The notes under the pieces are model-generated. The model was not told the DNA's origin. It did no database searches and saw only the letters and a list, made by a program, of their open reading frames with translations. From Paracoccaceae bacterium (GTDB lineage Bacteria; Pseudomonadota; Alphaproteobacteria; Rhodobacterales; Rhodobacteraceae), in the NCBI GenBank assembly GCA_015485015.1, contig WFUK01000093.1, positions 1 to 5,946 on the forward strand: DNA of 5,946 bases, written 5' to 3'. Shown piece by piece: positions 1 through 5,151 of this stretch (position 1 is its first letter; each line of letters opens with the position of its first letter). Position numbers and translations under genes: made by a program.

Positions 1-116
1 GTTCTATATTCCGCTCATGAACGCCCTTTTGGGGCGAGTTTTTGTAATAATAGTAGAGCGTTTCCCCACGGGAACAAAATTTTCGCAAAACTGCTTTTGG
101 AACATAGTGGTGAAAC
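1..116. other. Non-coding region downstream of thyX
   Basis: This stretch is visibly AT-richer than the rest of the window and carries no convincing gene. The only open frame in it starts at 17 and runs antisense into the end of thyX. Besides the hairpin at 22-36 it holds two weaker inverted repeats. One is at 60-75 (GTTTCCCC / GGGAAC with a bulge) and the other at 86-99 (CAAAA / TTTTG around CTGC). Neither is followed by a T tract in the direction of thyX transcription, so how the thyX transcript ends is unclear. Confidence 0.5.
22..43 (+). terminator. Candidate Rho-independent terminator of a gene left of the window
   Basis: CGCCC at 22-26 pairs with GGGCG at 32-36 around a TTTTG loop. After two bases comes a run of five T residues at 39-43. 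The T run is on the plus strand only, so the site would stop rightward transcription entering from the left edge. On the minus strand no U tract follows the hairpin, so it is a poor terminator for thyX. The stem is short (5 bp) but entirely G-C. The gene it would serve is not visible. Confidence 0.4.
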
Positions 117-1028
117 TTAGGAGCCATTCAAACTCCCCATCATCTCCCGCCATTCCCCAGCGCTCATCCCACTCGTCTCTTGCGTCACCTGCTCACCTTT
201 AAGCATCCTACGCAACACCGCCATCCCCTTCCCCGAGAACTGGGCACCGCCCATGCGGTAGTCTTCAAAGGCGCCAAATGCCGCTGGCACCCAGTCGGCC
301 ACGATCTTGCAGATGGCGTCGGCGTAGACGCGGATTTCGTATTGGGCGTGGCTGTCGGCCCGCAGGCGCAGGAAGTGGAAGAGGTTGTGCAGGTCGACCT
401 TCCAATACCATTGCGTATAGATATTCATCGGCAGGTTCATCCGCGCCAGCTCGCGGGCAAGGCCGGATTGGCCGTCATCCGAGATCATCTGCTCGTAGTG
501 GTCATAGGCTTGGTTGCAGTCGCGCTTCAGGATATCCAGCACCCGGGCGGCTTCCTCGCCTTGCAGCAGGTTTCCACGGCCTTGATTATTCACCACGGAT
601 TGGGCGTTCAGGTGGTCAGGGGCGGGAATATAGAACTCCCGATCTAGGATGGAATAGCGGGCGGAGTATTCATTCACATTCGCCGTGCGGTGGCGGATCC
701 ATTGGCGGGCGACAAACACCGGCAGCTTTACGTGCAGCTTGATCTCGCACATCTCAAACGGGGTGGAGTGCCAGTGGCGCATCAGGTAGCGGATCAGGCC
801 GGCGTCATTGCTGACCGCCTTGGTGCCCTTGCCATAGCTCACCCGCGCCGCTTGGCAGATGGCGCTATCGTCGCCCATATAGTCAATGACGCGCACAAAG
901 CCGTGGTCGAGGACCTCGTGGGCGGTATAAAGATGCTGCTCCATGCCGGGGGCGGTAGCGCGCAGGGTTTCTCGGCGCTCACCGCGCTGGGCTTCGATTT
1001 CGGCTTGCTGCTCGGGGGTGATGGGCAT
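117..1028 (-). CDS. thyX: Flavin-dependent thymidylate synthase ThyX
   Basis: ThyX makes dTMP from dUMP in the cytosol, using methylenetetrahydrofolate as carbon donor and FAD/NADPH for reduction. It replaces the unrelated ThyA enzyme in many bacteria. The product is 303 residues. The signature motif RHRx7S is intact at residues 112-122 ([11 protein letters not shown]). The conserved flavin/nucleotide-binding segment is also present at about 215-233, with N215, R221, R223, Q229 and R233 in the family pattern [11 protein letters not shown]...AQYEIR. The frame stays open upstream to about 1316, but the family-like N-terminus begins at the ATG at 1028. That ATG is preceded four bases away by a strong AGGAGG (1033-1038). 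The first 35 residues or so are a charged extension that I associate with alphaproteobacterial ThyX. The gene lies 74 bases downstream of the dioxygenase gene on the same strand, so it may share its transcript or use its own promoter. Identity is close to certain. Confidence 0.97.
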   Translation of the reverse strand: MPITPEQQAEIEAQRGERRETLRATAPGMEQHLYTAHEVLDHGFVRVIDYMGDDSAICQAARVSYGKGTKAVSNDAGLIRYLMRHWHSTPFEMCEIKLHVKLPVFVARQWIRHRTANVNEYSARYSILDREFYIPAPDHLNAQSVVNNQGRGNLLQGEEAARVLDILKRDCNQAYDHYEQMISDDGQSGLARELARMNLPMNIYTQWYWKVDLHNLFHFLRLRADSHAQYEIRVYADAICKIVADWVPAAFGAFEDYRMGGAQFSGKGMAVLRRMLKGEQVTQETSGMSAGEWREMMGSLNGS

Positions 1029-1059
1029 GGGGCCTCCTGTTTCGCTGGTTTTCACCCAC

Positions 1060-1065
1060 TTTATA
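1060..1065 (-). promoter_or_regulatory. Possible -10 element upstream of thyX
   Basis: On the minus strand this reads TATAAA, five of six matches to the sigma-70 -10 consensus. It would place transcription start about 25 bases before the thyX ATG. No good -35 hexamer lies 15-18 bases further upstream, where the best is TGGTTT. The AT-rich 74-base gap between the two genes makes an independent thyX promoter reasonable, but this assignment is weak. Confidence 0.22.
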
Positions 1066-1102
1066 TGGAATGGGCGCAATAAGAAACCACCATATGCAGT
1101 GT

Positions 1103-1900
1103 TTAGCCGAAACGAAAGGCCGAGACCGCCGCGCCGTTGACCACATCGGCATAGGTTTTTACGGCAGCCTCGCCGCTTGCCGCGCCTGCGGTGACAAAAA
1201 CCGGCGTCAAATGCTCCTCTCGCGGATGCGCAAGCCGCGCGCCGGGGGCCTCGTGCCAGCGCATCAGCGCGGTATTGCGGGTGGCGGGGTCGGCTTGCAT
1301 AATATCCGTAAGCCAAGCGTCAAATTCGGCGGCCCCTTTTGGCGGCACGCGGCCCATAAGCGCGCCGACATTGTGGTAGCTGAGGCCCGAACCGATAATC
1401 AGCACCTCTTGTTTGCGCAAGGGCGCAAGGGCAGCGCCAATGTCAAAATGCAATTGCGGGTCAAGGCCGGATTTTAGCGAAAGCGCAACGGTCGGAATAT
1501 CTGCCGCTGGCAGCGCCAGTTTAAGCGGGATAAATACCCCGTGATCAAAGCCGCGCTTTGGGTCATTGCCGGTTTCAATGCCCGCATCTTGCAGCAGGTT
1601 TCGCACCTCGGAGGCTAGCTCGGGGCTGCCGGAGGCGGGCCATTCCAGCTCATAGGTATGGGGCGGAAAACCGTGGTAATCATAGAGCAGCGGCGGGTTT
1701 TTCTGGCTGGTTACCGTGGGCTTTTCGGCTTCCCAATGGGCGGAAATCACTAGAATAGCTTTGGGCCGCTCTGGGAGGTCTTGCAGGATGTTTTCAAGAA
1801 AGCGGCGCATATTTGCCCATGTGTCGGGCGGGGACCACTCCATAAAAAAGCAGGGACCGCCGCCATGGGGAATGAACAATGCGGGCATTGAGGTAAGCAT
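1103..1900 (-). CDS. Class III extradiol dioxygenase, LigB/DODA (YgiD-like) family
   Basis: The product is a 265-residue cytosolic non-heme metal dioxygenase of the family that includes plant 4,5-DOPA extradiol dioxygenase and E. coli YgiD. These enzymes open catechol-type rings next to one hydroxyl. The expected motifs are present in order: PHGGGP with H12, SAHWE with H55, the [10 protein letters not shown] segment at 79-88, GFDHG with H120, GSGLSYHN with H176, and EEHLTPVF with H230. By analogy with the family, H12, H55 and H230 bind the metal and H176 is the catalytic base. The length is normal for the family. The start at 1900 is supported by GAGG seven bases upstream (1908-1911); the second in-frame ATG, codon 5, has no comparable site. 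The gene is divergent from the DUF817 gene and upstream of thyX. The natural substrate cannot be read from the sequence, and many bacterial members are orphan enzymes. Confidence 0.88.
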   Translation of the reverse strand: MLTSMPALFIPHGGGPCFFMEWSPPDTWANMRRFLENILQDLPERPKAILVISAHWEAEKPTVTSQKNPPLLYDYHGFPPHTYELEWPASGSPELASEVRNLLQDAGIETGNDPKRGFDHGVFIPLKLALPAADIPTVALSLKSGLDPQLHFDIGAALAPLRKQEVLIIGSGLSYHNVGALMGRVPPKGAAEFDAWLTDIMQADPATRNTALMRWHEAPGARLAHPREEHLTPVFVTAGAASGEAAVKTYADVVNGAAVSAFRFG

Positions 1901-1930
1901 GGGTAACCCTCTTTGTCATGTGCTTCTTGA

Positions 1931-1959
1931 TATATCTGGTCTATGAAGGGGCATTTCAA
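1931..1959 (-). promoter_or_regulatory. Candidate sigma-70 promoter of the dioxygenase gene
   Basis: On the minus strand TTGAAA (1954-1959) is followed after 17 bases by GATATA (1931-1936). Shifting two bases gives TATATC with a 19-base spacer. The -35 matches consensus at five of six positions and the -10 is weak. Transcription would begin near 1923, leaving a leader of about 23 bases that contains the GAGG ribosome-binding site. The -10 lies inside the 8-base palindrome GATATATC (1929-1936), within the 73-base gap between two divergent genes, so a shared regulator could act here. Confidence 0.35.
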
Positions 1960-1973
1960 GCCAAAGGTATTTT

Positions 1974-2801
1974 ATGAACCGGCCAAACTTAAGCATCGAG
2001 CGCCGTCTGGGGGATTATATGCGCGCCCGCCTGCCGCTCGGGCTGGCGGAATTCTTGATGTTTGGCCTCAAAATGGCGTGGGCTTGCTTGTTTGCAGGGC
2101 TGATGCTGCTCGCGATTATTGTCACCAAGCTGATCTGGCCTGAAGGGGCGGCGCTGGCGCGGTATGATTTTCTGGTGATCTATGCGGTCGGCATTCAGGT
2201 GGCGCTGCTCACTTTCAAGATGGAAAGCTGGGCCGAGGCCAAGGTGATCTTGCTATTTCATATCAGCGGCACGGTTATGGAGATCTTCAAGCTGCAAATG
2301 GGATCTTGGGGATATCCCGAGGCGGGGCTGCTGAAAATCGGCGGGGTGCCGCTGTTTTCGGGCTTTATGTATGCCTCCGTGGGCAGCTTCATGGCCCGCG
2401 CGATCCGTATTTTCGATATGCGGTTTGAGCGCTATCCGCCGTTTTGGACCACGGTGCTTTTGGCGCTGGCGATCTATGGCAATTTCTTTAGCCAGCATTT
2501 TATCTCGGATTTCCGCTATGGGCTGATGCTGGCCACGGTGCTGGTTTTCTGGCGGGTGCGGATATATTTCACCCCGTTTGGCCATCGGCTCTGGATGCCG
2601 CTGGTGCTGGCGGCCTTTCTCTCCAGCCTGTTTTTATACGCGGCTGAAAACATCGGCACCCTCACCGGCACATGGCTTTATGCCGGCGCGCATGCGTTCA
2701 GCTTTACCAGCCTTTCCAAGCTTGGCTCATGGTATTTGCTGCTCTATGTCAGCTTCGCGCAGGTAACATTGGTGCATCGCCGCGCGCTCAGCCGAGCCTA
2801 A
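1974..2801 (+). CDS. DUF817 family integral membrane protein (YoaT-like)
   Basis: This is a 275-residue polytopic inner-membrane protein of the DUF817 family, to which Bacillus subtilis YoaT belongs. No biochemical function is established that I know of. About eight hydrophobic segments are visible, near residues 23-52, 64-82, 89-104, 123-145, 157-178, 180-198, 207-224 and 252-269. Family-like polar motifs lie between them: MEIFK at 102-106, GSWGYPE at 110-116, NFFSQH at 170-175, AEN at 224-226, and the GTWLYAGAH stretch at 232-240. The buried acidic, His and aromatic residues are more than a structural scaffold would need and hint at transport or catalysis in the membrane. The N-terminus is basic, consistent with a cytoplasmic start. 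AAAGG at 1963-1967, six bases from the ATG, supports the start. The gene is divergent from the dioxygenase gene and convergent with the VOC gene, so it is probably transcribed alone. The family call is from memory of its motifs. Confidence 0.85.
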   Translation: MNRPNLSIERRLGDYMRARLPLGLAEFLMFGLKMAWACLFAGLMLLAIIVTKLIWPEGAALARYDFLVIYAVGIQVALLTFKMESWAEAKVILLFHISGTVMEIFKLQMGSWGYPEAGLLKIGGVPLFSGFMYASVGSFMARAIRIFDMRFERYPPFWTTVLLALAIYGNFFSQHFISDFRYGLMLATVLVFWRVRIYFTPFGHRLWMPLVLAAFLSSLFLYAAENIGTLTGTWLYAGAHAFSFTSLSKLGSWYLLLYVSFAQVTLVHRRALSRA

Positions 2802-2818
2802 TCGCCCAGCGCGTTTTT
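2783..2818 (+). terminator. Candidate terminator of the DUF817 gene, inside the convergent gene's 3' end
   Basis: CGCGCT (2783-2788) pairs perfectly with AGCGCG (2808-2813), and a run of five T residues follows at once (2814-2818). The 19-base interior can close further through CGA/TCG (2793-2795 with 2802-2804). The hairpin spans both overlapping stop codons. The T run is the complement of the Lys-Asn codons near the end of the VOC gene, so it is also coding sequence. The large loop makes it weaker than a textbook terminator. Confidence 0.4.
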
Positions 2819-3337
2819 ATGCATCCAGTCGGCGTGCTTGGGGGCTTTTTTGGTTTTGGACCATTCCTCCAGCATTTCCCATTTCACCGCGTTGAGCCTG
2901 GCCAGCATCGCGTCTTCCCCGGGGTCGGGACAGGCCAGCTCTATCCGGTGGCCATTGGGGTCAAAGAAATAGATCGAGTGGAAGATCGAATGGTCCGTCA
3001 CCCCCAGCACATCAATGCCATTGGCTTCCAGATGATCCTTGAATTCCAGCAGCTTGGCCCGATCCGTCACCTTAAAGGCCAAATGCTGCACCCATGCGGG
3101 GGTGTTGGGATCTTTGCCCATTTCGGGCTGGGTGGGCAGCTCGAAAAAGGCCAAAACATTGCCCATCCCCGCATCGATAAACACATGCATATAGGGGTCC
3201 GGTGCGCCGGTGCTGGGCACGCGATCTTCGGCAATGGCAAGGATAAAATCCATATTCAGCATTTTGCCATACCATTCAACCGTCTCTTTGGCGTCTTTGC
3301 AGCGATAGGCCACATGGTGGATCTGGTCGATTTTCAT
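2798..3337 (-). CDS. VOC-fold (glyoxalase/extradiol dioxygenase superfamily) protein
   Basis: This is a 179-residue cytosolic protein of the vicinal oxygen chelate superfamily, whose members use a divalent metal for isomerisation, epoxide opening or ring cleavage. The paired beta-alpha-beta modules are recognisable from the start IHHVAYR, from QHLAFKV near 84-90 and from FFDPNGHRIEL near 124-134. Likely metal ligands are H8, E66 (in AFFEL), H85 and E133. Their order and spacing resemble E. coli glyoxalase I (H5, E56, H74, E122). Residues from about 141 form a charged, Trp-containing tail beyond the fold core. The ATG at 3337 has an AAAGGA site that overlaps the TGA of the upstream DUF2783 gene, with an 11-base gap, so the two are probably translated together. 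It is the last gene of the operon. A lyase, isomerase or dioxygenase acting on an aromatic-pathway intermediate is plausible; the exact reaction is unknown. Confidence 0.88.
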   Translation of the reverse strand: MKIDQIHHVAYRCKDAKETVEWYGKMLNMDFILAIAEDRVPSTGAPDPYMHVFIDAGMGNVLAFFELPTQPEMGKDPNTPAWVQHLAFKVTDRAKLLEFKDHLEANGIDVLGVTDHSIFHSIYFFDPNGHRIELACPDPGEDAMLARLNAVKWEMLEEWSKTKKAPKHADWMHKNALGD

Positions 3338-3348
3338 CGGAATTCCTT

Positions 3349-3534
3349 TCAGGATTGGGCAGCAATATCCAAGGCGGCATCCAGCACGTCTTGATTGCCG
3401 ATATGATTGGCGAGTATCAGGATAAGGCGGGCATTCAGCGCCTCGGATTGCGCATCGGTCAGGCCCTCATGCACGCCTATAAGACGGTCATAAAAGCCGT
3501 CTGTATCGTCAAAATTGGGTTTTAGATTGAGCAT
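3349..3534 (-). CDS. DUF2783 small protein, probable coupling partner of the FAD hydroxylase
   Basis: The product has 61 residues (about 6.6 kDa by average residue mass) and matches the DUF2783 family as I remember it. Characteristic stretches are DDTDGFYDRLI at 9-19, HEGLT at 22-26, SEALNARLILILANHIG at 30-46, and a final helix with VLDAALDIA. It looks like a soluble, all-helical protein with no metal-binding pattern. An AAAGGGA site sits five bases before the ATG, directly next to the hydroxylase TAG, so it should be made together with that enzyme. From memory, P. putida 3-hydroxyphenylacetate 6-hydroxylase consists of a flavoprotein (MhaA) and a coupling protein of about 6.3 kDa (MhaB). 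The position and size here fit that role. Functional assignment is inference; the gene itself is well supported by family resemblance, spacing and ribosome-binding site. Confidence 0.85.
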   Translation of the reverse strand: MLNLKPNFDDTDGFYDRLIGVHEGLTDAQSEALNARLILILANHIGNQDVLDAALDIAAQS

Positions 3535-3546
3535 TTTATCCCTTTC

Positions 3547-5151
3547 CTATGGTGTGGTTGGGCCTATGGCGTGGTTGAAGGCGGCTTTTACCGCAGCCTC
3601 GTCATAAGCCAGCCAGCGCGCCGAGACATGCTGATCCGGCCGCACCAGATAAACCGCCGCGCCGGTATCGCCCAGATAGCGCGCTTTCAGATCCGGCGTG
3701 ATCGGCAGATTCAGGCCCTCAATGGTGATCCCCTCCACCTCCAGCGTGGCAGGCACTTCGATATTGATCCCGAGCAGCTGAAAGCGATTGCCGAGCTGGT
3801 CCAGCAGCCAGCCCGCCTTGGTATCTGCGTCTTTTAGCGGCGCACCGGGGCGGGTACCGGCGGGAAGCTGCGCCATATCCGGCCCGTTCAGCCGCGAGCC
3901 ATCATAGGTGCAAGGCACAGAAAGCCGACCGGAATTCACCAGCGGGCGGGCAAATTCATGGTTTCGTGCCAAGGTCAGCACCCCGTCACGAAAGGCGCGG
4001 CTGGCCCTGGATTTCGGGGTGATAAAATCGGTAGATCGGGTTGAATTAAGGATGTTTTCCTCTGCGCCATGCACCCGCTCGTCTGAATAGCTGTCGAGCA
4101 GGGTTTCGGGAGCTTTACCCTCGATCACCAGCTTGAGCTTCCATGCCAGATTGTCCACATCCTGCAAGCCGCTATTGGCCCCGCGCGCGCCAAAAGGGCT
4201 GACCTGATGCGCGGCATCGCCCGCAAACAGCGCCCGCCCATAGCGGAATTTCTCCATCCGGCGGCATTGAAAGGTGTAAATCGAGACCCATTCCAGCTCG
4301 AATTCCGCCTCCTCGCCCAGCATTGCCCGCAAGCGGCGGTGGATATTCTCGGGCTTCAGCTCCGCCTCGCGGTCAATATCCTGCCCGATCTGGAAATCGA
4401 TCCGCCAGACATTGTCAGGCTGCTTATGCAGCAGCGCCGATTGCCCGCGGTTAAACGGCGGATCAAACCAGAACCAGCGCTCGGCGGGGAAATCGGCCTG
4501 CATAACCACATCGGCAATCAGGAAATTATCCTCGAATACCCGCCCCTTAAAATCATGCCCGAGCATCCGTCGGGTCGGGGAATTGGCCCCGTCACAGGCG
4601 ATCAGCCAGTCCGCTTCCAGCAAATAACTGCCCTCGGGGGTATCAACCTCGAGCCGCACATGATCGCCATTATCTGCTAGCGCCGTCACCTTGTTTTTGC
4701 CCCGCAGCTCAATCGGTGCGCCCGCAGCCTCCAGCGCCCGCAGCCGCTCGATCAGCTTTTCCTCAAAGGTATATTGCTGAAGATTGATAAAAGCGGGGTT
4801 TTTATGGCCGGTCTCTGGCTGGAGGTTAAAGCTATAGGCCTCGTCCTGATCAAAAAACACCCGTCCGGTATCCCACAAAACCCCCTTTTCCACCATCGGC
4901 GCGCCGCAGCCCAGCCGATCCAGAATTTCCAAGGGCCGCTTGGCAAAGCAAATGGCGCGGGAGCCAAAAGACACCCGATCATTATCATCCAGCACCACAA
5001 CCGGCACCCCCTGCTGCGCCAGATCAATCGCCGCCGCCAGCCCGATCGGCCCTGCGCCAATCACGATCACCTTATGCCGCGCGGTCGGGCTGGCGTCTTG
5101 GTCTTCCGAGCGCTGATAGGGGTATAGCGGGGTGTCGAAAATTTTGCTCAT
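3547..5151 (-). CDS. Class A FAD-dependent aromatic hydroxylase (MhpA/MhaA-like)
   Basis: This is a 534-residue single-component-type flavoprotein monooxygenase, predicted to hydroxylate a phenolic substrate using NAD(P)H and O2 in the cytosol. Three family signatures are intact: the Rossmann GAGPIG at 32-37, the DG motif CDGANSPTR at 186-194, and the GD motif AGDAAHQVSPFGARG at 310-324. The middle (about 210-300) is the substrate-binding sheet domain. The C-terminal part (about 430-534, ending near QHVSARW at 508-513) is the thioredoxin-like domain of the phenol hydroxylase/MhpA branch. The frame is open to a GTG at 5169, but the ATG at 5151 is preferred. It overlaps the upstream TGA as ATGA, has GGGAGG ten bases upstream (5162-5167), and leaves a normal N-terminus of about 30 residues before the Rossmann strand. 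The following DUF2783 gene suggests 3-hydroxyphenylacetate 6-hydroxylase activity. 3-(3-hydroxyphenyl)propionate or another phenol remains possible. Confidence 0.9.
   Translation of the reverse strand: MSKIFDTPLYPYQRSEDQDASPTARHKVIVIGAGPIGLAAAIDLAQQGVPVVVLDDNDRVSFGSRAICFAKRPLEILDRLGCGAPMVEKGVLWDTGRVFFDQDEAYSFNLQPETGHKNPAFINLQQYTFEEKLIERLRALEAAGAPIELRGKNKVTALADNGDHVRLEVDTPEGSYLLEADWLIACDGANSPTRRMLGHDFKGRVFEDNFLIADVVMQADFPAERWFWFDPPFNRGQSALLHKQPDNVWRIDFQIGQDIDREAELKPENIHRRLRAMLGEEAEFELEWVSIYTFQCRRMEKFRYGRALFAGDAAHQVSPFGARGANSGLQDVDNLAWKLKLVIEGKAPETLLDSYSDERVHGAEENILNSTRSTDFITPKSRASRAFRDGVLTLARNHEFARPLVNSGRLSVPCTYDGSRLNGPDMAQLPAGTRPGAPLKDADTKAGWLLDQLGNRFQLLGINIEVPATLEVEGITIEGLNLPITPDLKARYLGDTGAAVYLVRPDQHVSARWLAYDEAAVKAAFNHAIGPTTP

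Noticed and set aside
60..99. Hairpins at 60-75 and 86-99 as the thyX terminator
   Set aside because: One has a bulge and no U tract in the thyX direction. The other has a stem of mostly A-T pairs, so neither is convincing.
1029..1316. An upstream extension of the thyX frame, giving a 399-residue protein
   Set aside because: The extra residues are Arg/Gly-rich, overlap the dioxygenase gene in another frame and do not look like ThyX. The ATG at 1028 has a strong AGGAGG site.
1901..1909. GGGTAACCC as an operator
   Set aside because: The arms are only four bases around one base and coincide with the ribosome-binding region; likely chance.
2672..3394. A 240-residue plus-strand open frame opposite the VOC gene
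   Set aside because: It is the antisense of a well-supported VOC gene and overlaps the DUF817 3' end. The composition is that of a reverse complement, and no family is recognisable.
4207..4680. A plus-strand open frame opposite the hydroxylase gene
   Set aside because: It lies wholly antisense to intact hydroxylase motifs. Long antisense frames are expected in GC-rich coding DNA.
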